The translations under genes and the position numbers were made by a program. Shown piece by piece: positions 30,959 through 39,656 of a stretch of DNA of 64,000 nt. The stretch's first letter is position 1. Every line of letters begins with the position of its first letter. The notes below the pieces were generated by a model, which saw nothing but the letters and a program-made list of their open reading frames with translations, searched no databases and was not told the origin of the DNA. The stretch is from Saccharospirillum sp. (GTDB lineage: Bacteria > Pseudomonadota > Gammaproteobacteria > Pseudomonadales > Natronospirillaceae), in NCBI GenBank assembly GCA_018402545.1, contig JAGYIL010000001.1:2170001-2234000 (forward strand), given 5' to 3'.

Positions 30959-31010
30959 GAACATCGCATAAAAAAAGCCAGCAATTGCTGGCTTTTTTTA
31001 TGCGATGTTC
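30959..31010. terminator. Perfect 52-bp palindrome, bidirectional terminator of csiV and mtnP
   Basis: Two exact 26-base arms meet at AATT with no spacer. The core GCCAGCAATTGCTGGC is flanked by seven A and seven T, giving a U-run in both directions, and the arms continue outward through CATCGCAT/ATGCGATG. It lies between the convergent csiV and mtnP stops. Confidence 0.93.
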
Positions 31011-31040
31011 AATCCACTTACCGGCTGAGCAGACGCCGAG

Positions 31041-31796
<756 letters not shown>

Positions 31797-31919
31797 CTAC
31801 CTCGTTTCCATTGACTGAAGCCGCTGACTGCGCCGGGTTACCGGTGTGACCAGACGGACTGGGCGATTCAGAGGGTGGTATCGACCGGATGGTATGAACC
31901 CGCTCCTCATCAATAATCC

Positions 31920-31995
31920 TGGTCTCCCCGCCTGGACTCGAACCAGGATTTAAGCCTTAGGAGGGCCTCGTTCTATCCAGTTGAACTACGGGGAG
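31920..31995 (-). tRNA. tRNA-Arg (anticodon CCT)
   Basis: A complete cloverleaf reads on the minus strand: acceptor CTCCCCG/CGGGGAG, D-stem GTTC/GAAC, anticodon loop CTCCTAA (anticodon CCT, decoding AGG), T-arm CCTGG-TTCGAGT-CCAGG, discriminator A and encoded CCA. Length is 76 bases. It stands alone between mtnP and the UPF0149 gene, with no sign of an integrated element at its 3' end. Confidence 0.96.
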
Positions 31996-32005
31996 AATCC
32001 GGGCC

Positions 32006-32034
32006 ATTGTAACGGCCCTCGCCAAACATGGAAA
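32006..32034 (-). promoter_or_regulatory. Promoter of the tRNA-Arg gene
   Basis: On the minus strand TTTCCA (32029-32034) and TACAAT (32006-32011) are 17 bases apart, followed by a GC-rich GGCCCGG discriminator of the kind seen at stable-RNA promoters. Confidence 0.6.
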
Positions 32035-32141
32035 CCCGTTTGCGAACAGAGACTTACCGCTGTTCACCGACCACCGGTGCATATTCAACCGGGCCACTAA
32101 CCCGGTATACTCCGTGCATTCAACTCAACGGAGCCTGACCA

Positions 32142-32687
32142 ATGACCTCAGAGACCGATCTGGATGCCCTGGCCGACTGGCTGGAAGATGATCACCGCAG
32201 TGAGGACTGTCTCGACATTCACGGCCTGCACGGTTATCTGACTGCGCTGGTCATCGCTCAGGAACCTCTGTCAGACGACTGGCTCAACGACACCCTCGGC
32301 CAGCCTCTGACCGACTTGCCTGAAGCCGAAGCGCAGCAGTTTGCTGACAGCTGCGTATCGCTCTATCGGGAAATCTCAGACGAGCTCTATTCTGACGATC
32401 AGGTCGCACTCAGTTTCGAGCCGGACACAGAATGGGAAGACTCGGACATGCAGGCCTGGGCTGTGGGTTTTATGGAAGTGGTCTTTGCCCTCCCCGACCG
32501 GTTTACTCACACCAGTGAAGACGATCTGGCAACCTTGCTGTTACCCATTGAAGTGGCGTCAGGACTCTTTGCCGACGAAGCCGACTACCGGCCGTTGTAC
32601 CGCAACAAGGCCCTGCTCAGCCAGATGTTCAACGACATACCGGACATTTTGACCGACCTGTACCTGCTGTTGAACAGCCCGGCCTAG
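32142..32687 (+). CDS. UPF0149 (YgfB/YecA) family protein
   Basis: An acidic 181-residue protein with the family features: an N-terminal LHGYLTALVIAQEPL helix and the conserved WAVGFMEVVFALP segment in the middle. It lacks the C-terminal SEC-C zinc motif found in longer YecA proteins. The biochemical role is not settled; YgfB has been linked to transcriptional control in Pseudomonas. It sits between the tRNA and bolA, converging on bolA with four bases between stops. Confidence 0.82.
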   Translation: MTSETDLDALADWLEDDHRSEDCLDIHGLHGYLTALVIAQEPLSDDWLNDTLGQPLTDLPEAEAQQFADSCVSLYREISDELYSDDQVALSFEPDTEWEDSDMQAWAVGFMEVVFALPDRFTHTSEDDLATLLLPIEVASGLFADEADYRPLYRNKALLSQMFNDIPDILTDLYLLLNSPA

Positions 32688-32691
32688 TCAG

Positions 32692-32997
32692 TCAGTCGCT
32701 GCGGCTACCGCCCTGGCAGTCGGGAGACGCTGGGGCTTCACCCTGCCACTCATCAGGCGCATAGGCATGAATCGCCAGCGCGTGAACAGGCCCGGCCAGT
32801 TCTTCCTGGAGCAACTGGTAGACCTTCTGATGACGCTGAACCGCCCGTACCCCTGCAAACGCCTCACTGACGATCTCTACCCGGAAATGGGTTTCGCTGT
32901 TTTCGGGCACCGAATGTTTATGACTCTCGTTATCGACGCTCAGGTGACGGGGCGACAGCGCCGCCAGTTTATTCTTGATCGCAACTGCAACAGACAT
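32692..32997 (-). CDS. BolA-family protein
   Basis: A 101-residue BolA/IbaG-type protein; partners monothiol glutaredoxins in Fe-S handling and, in E. coli, influences morphology genes. The class II KH-like fold shows ETHFRVEIVSEAFAGVRAVQRHQKVYQLLQEEL with the FxGxxxxxRHxxVY-type signature, and the helix ending HALAIHAYAPDEW. ATG at 32997 gives the usual short N-terminus. The C-terminal tail (QGEAPASPDCQGGSRSD) is poorly conserved. It follows the exonuclease gene on the same strand. Confidence 0.9.
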   Translation of the reverse strand: MSVAVAIKNKLAALSPRHLSVDNESHKHSVPENSETHFRVEIVSEAFAGVRAVQRHQKVYQLLQEELAGPVHALAIHAYAPDEWQGEAPASPDCQGGSRSD

Positions 32998-33094
32998 GAT
33001 CGGTCTCGCTTGGATTGGCGTATAAAACAGTATGTGTTGAAGACAAGATCGGGATGAAATAGACGGATTCAAGAGGCCCGGCAGTGAGTCAAAC

Positions 33095-33607
33095 TCAAGA
33101 GCGTTTCAACTGGGCCTGATATTCCATCAGCGCCGTGGCTTCATAAGTCATCTGCAACAAACGGGCGTCCTCACCAGCCCGATGATGGCTGAGCGCATGC
33201 TCGGACCTAATGCGTAGCTTGGTGTCATCCCACACCGAGAGCTGGTACTCGGTGAGTATGCGCGGCAGGGTTTCCAGCCGGAACGTCATGGTCCGGCGGG
33301 CACAATAATACAACAGTGCCAACCAGCCGGAATCGAAACCCCAGCCATCGCTGTACAAAATCTGACCTTCCAGCATTTCATTCAGATGATCGGCGATGCT
33401 ATCGACACCTAAACCGTCCCGAACCAGTTGTTCCCGGGTAATCCCATGCAATTGGGCTGCCTTGTCGTCCCAGTGATCCCAGTCAGACTCGGGTCTTACC
33501 AGCCAGGACATCGCTTCGCCGGATTCCGTTGCCACCCCTATTTCGATCGGATAACTGCCCCGCCCAAATCCGGAGGCTTCAATGTCGATAATGCCTGGCA
33601 ATAACAT
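33095..33607 (-). CDS. DnaQ-like 3'-5' exonuclease domain protein
   Basis: A 170-residue single-domain DEDDh exonuclease. Motifs are IIDIEASGFG (Asp8 and Glu10), SDGWGFDSGWLALL as the Exo II region, and SHHRAGEDARLLQ with the Exo III His and Asp. It is distinct from DnaQ at 6-7 kb. Similar small proteins are widespread as transcript- or DNA-trimming enzymes of unknown substrate. It lies 115 bases downstream of dsbD on the same strand. Confidence 0.82.
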   Translation of the reverse strand: MLLPGIIDIEASGFGRGSYPIEIGVATESGEAMSWLVRPESDWDHWDDKAAQLHGITREQLVRDGLGVDSIADHLNEMLEGQILYSDGWGFDSGWLALLYYCARRTMTFRLETLPRILTEYQLSVWDDTKLRIRSEHALSHHRAGEDARLLQMTYEATALMEYQAQLKRS

Positions 33608-33722
33608 CGGTGTGGGTATCTCTCTCCGTACGATGGCGTTGGGGCTTGCCGGGCAAACCCCTGTTGCGAGTGGATCCTGGCATCATCAGATGCGGACAGC
33701 ACGCGCCCGGAACGGGCGACCG

Positions 33723-35444
33723 TCAGGATGCGGAAAAAGTGCGCTCAATCAACCCAGGCGTTAACACCTGGGGTAACAGCTGCACCGGTCCACCGTCACC
33801 GGGAAAGTAAGCATAGAGAGGAACGCCCTGGCGGTCAAAGCGTTCGATCAGCGCATCGACTTCAGGCGAGGGGTTGGTCCAGTCGGCTTTCATCAGCTGA
33901 ACCCCCTGTTGTTTGACCAGCGTTTCGAACCGGTCGCCCGACAAAGCCACGCGCTCGTTTGCTTTGCAGGTGATGCACCAGGCCGCCGTAACATCCAGAA
34001 AGACGGGCTGGCCGAGCATCTGGTAACTGTCGAGCATGGCGGCATCGTAAGGCTGCCAGATATCAACCTGCTGGCGCTGGTCGAAGACCATCACAAAGGC
34101 AATCGCCACAAATGCAACCCGAAGGCCGCGTTTTAGGAAGCGAGCAACCAGCCCGTTGCCAGAGGTCACAGCCAGCGCTGGCCAAATTGCCATGGTCAGC
34201 AGAATCAGGCCGATACCCACCGACAACAGCACCGTAGTCCCCTGAATTTCAATCAATACCCAAAGCAGCCAGAGCACCGTGGCGAACAAGGGAAACGCCA
34301 TTAGCTGACGAAAAACGTTCATCCAGGCACCGGGCTTCGGCAGTCGGCGTGCCAGGCCCGGCAAGTAGGTAATTGCCAGTATGGGCAAGGCCATACCAAA
34401 ACCCATGGTCGCGAAAATCAGTAACCCCACGGCGGGCGGTTGCAGCAGGGCAAAGCCGATTGCCGACCCCATAAACGGGGCGGTGCACGGTGTGGCCACC
34501 AGCGTTGCCAGAACGCCGGTAAAGAAGGTACCGGAGGCACCGGGTTTTTGCGTCAGGGTTTGACCGGCACCCATTAACCGCTGGCCTACCTCAACGTAAC
34601 CGGCCATGGCCAGTGCCAGGACATAGAACAGCATGATCAGGCCGGCAACAAAAATCGGCGACTGTAGCTGAAAGCCCCAGCCTACCCAGGTTCCAAACTG
34701 CCGCAACAGCAACAATACAGCCGCAACCGCCATAAAACTGAGCACCACGCCCAGGGTGTAGATCCAGCCATGCAGCCGCGAATGATGGGTGTCTTGCCCC
34801 CACTGGGCCAGGTGCATTGCCTTGAGCGACAGCACCGGAAACACGCAGGGCATGAGATTGAGAACCATGCCACCAAGCAGCGCAAATACCAGTGCCAGCG
34901 CCAGCGACAGACTGGCTACATCGGAGCCTGCCTGCCCTTCGGTATCAAAGGCGCTGCGAGCGGGGGCAGAACCAGCTGCGGTGGTGGCTGCGGTGCCTGA
35001 TACCGGTGTGGCCATGGCCTCGCCATTAATATCAAACACCCGGGTCTGGGGCGGGTAACACAAACCGGCATCGGCGCAACCCTGATAGACAACTTCAATA
35101 ACACCCTGATCGGCCAATACCGCGTAGTCTGCGGTCATGGTGTTGTAATAGACCGGCATGATTTCCTTGAACGTATCGTCGTACTTTTCCAATACATTGA
35201 AAGACAGCTGGCCTTCACCGACTTCAGCACCGTCACGGGTATTTACCCGGTGCTGATCCCGGTACAGGTAGTATTCATCGGCGATGTCCCAGTGCAAATT
35301 CAACTGGTCGCCGTTGCGCTCAACGGTTAACTCGAAGGCTTCGTCCACCGGTAAAAACTCCGATGCAACGGCATTGCCCAGTGTTGCCATGCTTAACAGC
35401 ATGACAGTACAGAGCATTGAAATTCTGGTCAGGTGCTTAATCAT
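33723..35444 (-). CDS. dsbD: Thiol:disulfide interchange protein DsbD
   Basis: Carries reducing electrons from cytoplasmic thioredoxin across the inner membrane to periplasmic acceptors. The 573 residues have a signal peptide, an N-terminal periplasmic domain with its Cys pair in GCADAGLCYPP, eight hydrophobic segments (about 175-430) with membrane cysteines in NLMPCVFPVLSLK and ATPCTAPFMGS, and a C-terminal thioredoxin domain with CITC. It is the last gene of the same-strand run 33.7-42.1 kb, 38 bases after the apbE paralogue, so it probably serves that system in addition to or instead of general disulfide and cytochrome work (inference). Confidence 0.94.
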   Translation of the reverse strand: MIKHLTRISMLCTVMLLSMATLGNAVASEFLPVDEAFELTVERNGDQLNLHWDIADEYYLYRDQHRVNTRDGAEVGEGQLSFNVLEKYDDTFKEIMPVYYNTMTADYAVLADQGVIEVVYQGCADAGLCYPPQTRVFDINGEAMATPVSGTAATTAAGSAPARSAFDTEGQAGSDVASLSLALALVFALLGGMVLNLMPCVFPVLSLKAMHLAQWGQDTHHSRLHGWIYTLGVVLSFMAVAAVLLLLRQFGTWVGWGFQLQSPIFVAGLIMLFYVLALAMAGYVEVGQRLMGAGQTLTQKPGASGTFFTGVLATLVATPCTAPFMGSAIGFALLQPPAVGLLIFATMGFGMALPILAITYLPGLARRLPKPGAWMNVFRQLMAFPLFATVLWLLWVLIEIQGTTVLLSVGIGLILLTMAIWPALAVTSGNGLVARFLKRGLRVAFVAIAFVMVFDQRQQVDIWQPYDAAMLDSYQMLGQPVFLDVTAAWCITCKANERVALSGDRFETLVKQQGVQLMKADWTNPSPEVDALIERFDRQGVPLYAYFPGDGGPVQLLPQVLTPGLIERTFSAS

Positions 35445-35482
35445 CGGGTAGTAACCTTGAGCCTTTTTGCAGTAAACAGTGT

Positions 35483-36376
35483 TTAAGGAGTGACCAGCGT
35501 ACCAGACACATTCATAGCCGCATCACATAGTAAAAAAGGTACTTCCAGCTTCACCAGCCAGCTTTCGGCATCTTTACCTTTGAGCATGGCAATGGTGGCA
35601 AGGCTGCCGGCCATAATACAGTGGTCGGCAATTACGGTTACGGCGCGCGGTGCATCCGTAACAGGCCAACCGGTGTGCGGGTTCAGAATATGACTGTAAC
35701 GCACACCCTTGTGGGTAAACCCCCGCTCGTAATCCCCGCTGCTGGCCAAGCCACCCTGGGTCAGCGCAACGCTGGCCATGGCCTGACCGGTACCTCGCGG
35801 GTCTCTTACACCCAACATCCAGGGGCGGCCATCTGGCCGTGCTCCGGTTACTGCAATGTCGCCAGCCAGGTTGGCCATGCCGCGACATCCGGCTTCAGCC
35901 ATCAGCGCCACCAGGCGGTCGGCAGCAAACTCTTTCACGATGCCACCGAAGTCGAGCTCCATGCCGGGTTCCAGTCGCAACTGCTCTCCGTCCCATTCAA
36001 CCCGCTCCCAACCAACAGCGGCCAGAGCCGCTGTTATCTCGGCCGGGTCGGGGATGCGTTGCTGCCTGAAATCCCAGGCCCGCCGCAGAGCACCTGCCGT
36101 AACATCAAAAACGCCGTCGCTGAGCCGATAGCAATGGTCGGCATAATTCAGTAACCCTGCACACTCTGCATCGACAGACTGAACGATACCCGCCTTCCGG
36201 TTAATAACACTGACCAGGCTGTCTGGCCGGTAACGGGAATAACGCTGTTCCAGCCGGACGACTTCGTCTTTCAGGCGCTGCAGCAAGCTATCCGGAGCAC
36301 CAAAAACGGCCAGGTCACAGGGGCCACCCATGGCCTCGAAATGGTACTGTCGGGGCTTGGGATCAGGTTCAGTCAT
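35483..36376 (-). CDS. Second ApbE-family FAD:protein FMN transferase
   Basis: A 297-residue ApbE paralogue distinct from the nqr-linked one. It shows the opening FEAMGGPCDLAVFG, DVTAGALRRAWDF, the block ELDFGGIVKEFAADRLVALM and SHILNPHTGWPVTDAP, so the flavin and metal sites look intact. Unlike the nqr-linked copy it has no signal peptide or lipobox, which implies a cytoplasmic location or an unannotated export route. Start: ATG at 36376, with two GTG codons just upstream as alternatives. No partner in this run carries the usual S-G-A-T flavinylation motif, so its target is unknown. Confidence 0.88.
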   Translation of the reverse strand: MTEPDPKPRQYHFEAMGGPCDLAVFGAPDSLLQRLKDEVVRLEQRYSRYRPDSLVSVINRKAGIVQSVDAECAGLLNYADHCYRLSDGVFDVTAGALRRAWDFRQQRIPDPAEITAALAAVGWERVEWDGEQLRLEPGMELDFGGIVKEFAADRLVALMAEAGCRGMANLAGDIAVTGARPDGRPWMLGVRDPRGTGQAMASVALTQGGLASSGDYERGFTHKGVRYSHILNPHTGWPVTDAPRAVTVIADHCIMAGSLATIAMLKGKDAESWLVKLEVPFLLCDAAMNVSGTLVTP

Positions 36377-36452
36377 CACCACATGCCTGTGATCATTGCT
36401 TCAGCCGACGAGTTGCCATGCCACCCTCCCCTGACATCCAGGCACGCTCCGG

Positions 36453-37697
36453 TCAAAAACGGAAATCCAGACCCGTTGTCAGTCGCCAAAAGGCTGGCAA
36501 ACCCGGCGTTTCATCATCGAAGTTAAACCCGTATGAGGGGTTTGCAACATAACGCTCGCCGGTGATGGTCCAGGAGTAGTTTCTAAAATCAGTTTTTAGT
36601 GCCAGCCCCATGCTCAGCGCCCCATAATTCGACAGCCGGGGATCACTGGAATAATAGGTGGTTGTGTCGGCCGTGTAGTAAGGGTCTGCGACACCATGAT
36701 CGGGAATCTCGTAAAAATAGGCCTGAGTCTGCTGGTAATAACGCAACGAAGGTATCAGCTGAAAATCAACTTCATTGCGTACGAACCAATCCCACCCGGG
36801 TGCGTAGTTCTGGTACCAGGACAGATCAGTTGTTGTCGACCAGATATCCCAACTATCGGCCAGAAAACGGAAATCCAGATGCAAGGCGCCATCGATGCCC
36901 GGGAAATACTTGCGACCACCCGCCGAGAGCGTTACCAGGGTTCGGCTGTCCGGACGAATGTCGTAAGGCACCTCGGCCCCCGCCCGCTCGCGGTAAGGAT
37001 CCGACATGTAGCCGGAACGATGGGTCACACTGACACCCGCCTGAACCACGGTATTCATATCAATGATCTGGCTGATGCCTTCAAAGATGGAGGCCTGCCA
37101 TTTGGTCTGGTCTTTGGCGGCAAAACGCCCCGGTGTGTTGGCCTGCTGATCGGCCGGATCGGAATAATCCTGAGTCGGATCCAGGAAATCATACCCCAGC
37201 GTCGCCCCGCCGCTAAGCGTGGTCATCTGATCATTGATTTGCAGCGACCCATCGATGCCGGAACTCAGCGCCAGATAATCCTGTTCAACGGATATACCAG
37301 CCTGTGCGCCAATATCAGCTTGCGACCAGTAATAACGGCCTGTCCCATACAAATCGAAACGGCGCTCAATGGATGCGCCAGCCATATACACCCGGGTGAC
37401 GTCTTCGTCATCCAGGTAGGTGTATACCGGAGAGGCACCCGACATGGTTTCGAAGCTGCCTTCGACATCCCAGCTCATGTTGGAACCATAAGGCATCATC
37501 AGATAAAACTGATGCACCTGAATGGTGTAACGTTCCTGAGCGCCACCGTCGGTTCGGCTTTCCGGGGAATCATCTTCGGTGTAATAAGTGTACTGATACC
37601 CTGCTTCGGACTCTGCCGGGGCGGCCGCCTGTGCCATTGAAACCAGCCCGGGAATGGCCAGTGCACTGCGGGCCAACTGCTTTACTGCTTCAGACAT
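36453..37697 (-). CDS. DUF3570 outer-membrane beta-barrel-like protein
   Basis: The 414 residues begin with a signal-like segment ending near MAQAAA, then many alternating aromatic/polar strands rich in Tyr, Trp and Asp, and finish with the terminal phenylalanine GLDFRF typical of outer-membrane barrels. I recognise it as the DUF3570 family, usually encoded next to DUF4266 and ApbE proteins. GAGG precedes the ATG by seven bases. A channel or docking barrel for the adjacent lipoproteins is plausible but inferred; no biochemical function is known to me. Confidence 0.82.
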   Translation of the reverse strand: MSEAVKQLARSALAIPGLVSMAQAAAPAESEAGYQYTYYTEDDSPESRTDGGAQERYTIQVHQFYLMMPYGSNMSWDVEGSFETMSGASPVYTYLDDEDVTRVYMAGASIERRFDLYGTGRYYWSQADIGAQAGISVEQDYLALSSGIDGSLQINDQMTTLSGGATLGYDFLDPTQDYSDPADQQANTPGRFAAKDQTKWQASIFEGISQIIDMNTVVQAGVSVTHRSGYMSDPYRERAGAEVPYDIRPDSRTLVTLSAGGRKYFPGIDGALHLDFRFLADSWDIWSTTTDLSWYQNYAPGWDWFVRNEVDFQLIPSLRYYQQTQAYFYEIPDHGVADPYYTADTTTYYSSDPRLSNYGALSMGLALKTDFRNYSWTITGERYVANPSYGFNFDDETPGLPAFWRLTTGLDFRF

Positions 37698-37720
37698 CCG
37701 TTATCCTCAATGCTTAACCT

Positions 37721-37957
37721 TTAATTGCATCCGCAACCACCACCAGCAGCGGCACCGCCACCCGATGACGCTTCTTTGGAAAAATAAACATGGCCGTTCA
37801 GTGTCGATTCAAGCCGGTTCGGAGACCAGCTCATTTCCTCTTTGGCCAGTACACCCCGTTCCCAGGGTTGCACTGTCGTACAGCCGCCCAGCGCAACGAG
37901 GCAGAGCATGGTCAACCCGCTCGCTTTTGCTGCCTTTACCAGTGTTGTGTATGTCAT
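37721..37957 (-). CDS. DUF4266 small lipoprotein with C-terminal CGC tail
   Basis: A 78-residue protein with a lipoprotein signal (ALGGC, Cys26) and the DUF4266 core PWERGVLAKEEM. It ends in a flexible Gly/Ala-rich tail, SSGGGAAAGGGCGCN, whose Cys75 and Cys77 are the only cysteines besides the lipidated one. The tail could bind metal, form a vicinal-type disulfide or be modified; none of this is proven. Start ATG at 37957; GTG six bases earlier is possible. It lies 23 bases before the DUF3570 gene and next to apbE and dsbD, so thiol redox is a reasonable theme. Confidence 0.85.
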   Translation of the reverse strand: MTYTTLVKAAKASGLTMLCLVALGGCTTVQPWERGVLAKEEMSWSPNRLESTLNGHVYFSKEASSGGGAAAGGGCGCN

Positions 37958-38016
37958 CTGCACTATCCGTTTACCGCAGGCAGTGCGCCCCGGGGCACAC
38001 TGCCAAAGGATTGTTG

Positions 38017-39645
38017 TTAACCGAGTATCGGGAGATCTGCGTCAACGTCAATGGGAAAACGTTGTGAAAAGGCATGGTTCTGAATATTACCGGCTGCCCG
38101 TAATTGCCGGTGCAGGTGAGCAGGCGTCATCCGGATACCGCTGCTGTTCGAAGCCGTTGGCACAAGCCGGCCACCCTGAACCTGAACATTTCGCGGCCCG
38201 ACCAGTGCATCCGTCGCATTGACTACGCTGCCGCCAGCCACATCACGCCCCAGCAACACATAGCTGGTAACAGCCCAGTGATCTTTGCCATTACCGCCGT
38301 TGAACCAGGGCGTACGACCGAAGTCCGAACCCAGAATAACCGTTGTCTTATCTGTAATATTGTAGACATCCATCGCCTGCCACAGGTAATGCAAGTCGAC
38401 CAGGACATCTCGAATTCTCGGGAACTGATTGTTGTCATGGTTGTTGTGCGTATCGAACCCACCAAACCCGATCTGCATGGATGAGGCCATGCCCGCGTCC
38501 ATCGCAGCAGCGCCGATGCGCATCTGGCGTTGGCGGCTATTACGGGCCCGGTCATCCAGGGCTTTCTGGGGAGTACCCTCTGGAGGCGAGGCCAACTGGG
38601 CGGCAACACCGGAGAAAGCAACGCCTTCATCGCGCACCATATACAACTGGCTCTTCAAACGCACCCGTCTGGGCAGTGTTTCTTTCTCGGCCAGCAATTG
38701 TCGGCGCTGATCTTTCGCCTGTTCGATCAGTGAGTCCAGGCCGTTTTGCAGGTAATTGCCTTCCGGGTTGGCCAGTGCATTAAATACCCCCACGTCACTG
38801 GCGCTGGACCGTGCAACCAGGCCAGCCGTTTCGTTATTGCCACCGCCATTGGTGATGTAGGCCAGAGGCATTTCCGCCCCCTTGGCCGCTGCATACAAAG
38901 CACTGAAATCAGGGTATGACGTATCCATGCTGCCGGTGTCCGCAAAGCGGGTGCCGGTATCGTGGCCGTTGGTGCGATTATCTACCCCGTTCAACACGCG
39001 AACGTGCTGGGCATACAGGCAGTAAAAGGCATCATAAACAAATAAGTTGGCAGCCATATTGGTATCGTTACGGACCAGGCCGTTGAACAACTCGGGGGAA
39101 TCGGCAACCAGGGTGTCAAAATTGATGGTATTGACCGATCCTTCCAGAATGGCGGCGGCGTTGCTACGTATGGTTGCCGCATTGGTGGATTTTTGCGTTG
39201 CCCAACTAAAGCCACCTTCAATGTTCGCGGTCAGCACATCGCCCGCTATGGTACCGGCTAGCATCCGCTGAATCATCTCGATAGGCAGGCCTGAATTCTC
39301 GGTGCCCTGATCACCACTATTAAAGGTGCCAAGGTAAGGCGCATAGCGCATATCTTCATCGATACCCGTTTCCAGCGCGACATCGACAGCGCGCCGAACG
39401 GAACCTTCGCTGTAACGATTGACGGGCGAGCCACCTTCCCTTGCACCCGGGTCGATGGCCTGGCGCAACCGGTTACCTTTAGGGTCACAGAGGGAGGTCG
39501 GATCCCAGCCTCCTCCCAGATGCAGGAATACGAAATACCGATTCACGGGCGTCGATTCAGCATAAGCCCGTTGCGTCATGACCATGGGACTGCATACGGC
39601 CATTCCGGTTGCACTGAGTGTTTTAATAAAATCACGGCGTTTCAT
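38017..39645 (-). CDS. DUF1501 family protein with Tat signal
   Basis: The 542-residue protein opens with a twin-arginine signal, KRRDFIKTLSATGMAV, ending near QRAYA, so it is exported folded, usually meaning a bound cofactor or metal. The body resembles DUF1501, distantly related to the alkaline phosphatase/sulfatase fold: FLHLGGGWDPTSLCDP near the start and VILGSDFGRTPWFNGGNGKDHW near the end, a likely metal-site region. It starts 11 bases after the DUF1588-type cytochrome gene, the common pairing for this family. Substrate unknown. Confidence 0.85.
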   Translation of the reverse strand: MKRRDFIKTLSATGMAVCSPMVMTQRAYAESTPVNRYFVFLHLGGGWDPTSLCDPKGNRLRQAIDPGAREGGSPVNRYSEGSVRRAVDVALETGIDEDMRYAPYLGTFNSGDQGTENSGLPIEMIQRMLAGTIAGDVLTANIEGGFSWATQKSTNAATIRSNAAAILEGSVNTINFDTLVADSPELFNGLVRNDTNMAANLFVYDAFYCLYAQHVRVLNGVDNRTNGHDTGTRFADTGSMDTSYPDFSALYAAAKGAEMPLAYITNGGGNNETAGLVARSSASDVGVFNALANPEGNYLQNGLDSLIEQAKDQRRQLLAEKETLPRRVRLKSQLYMVRDEGVAFSGVAAQLASPPEGTPQKALDDRARNSRQRQMRIGAAAMDAGMASSMQIGFGGFDTHNNHDNNQFPRIRDVLVDLHYLWQAMDVYNITDKTTVILGSDFGRTPWFNGGNGKDHWAVTSYVLLGRDVAGGSVVNATDALVGPRNVQVQGGRLVPTASNSSGIRMTPAHLHRQLRAAGNIQNHAFSQRFPIDVDADLPILG

Positions 39646-39656
39646 CTGTGTGACCC

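Noticed and set aside
31920-31995. tRNA-Arg as an integration site for a mobile element
   Set aside because: Flanking genes are core genes, there is no integrase, and no repeat of the tRNA 3' end is visible nearby.
36696-37640. 314-codon plus-strand frame
   Set aside because: It lies antisense to the DUF3570 gene, which has a signal peptide, ribosome site and barrel-like C-terminus.
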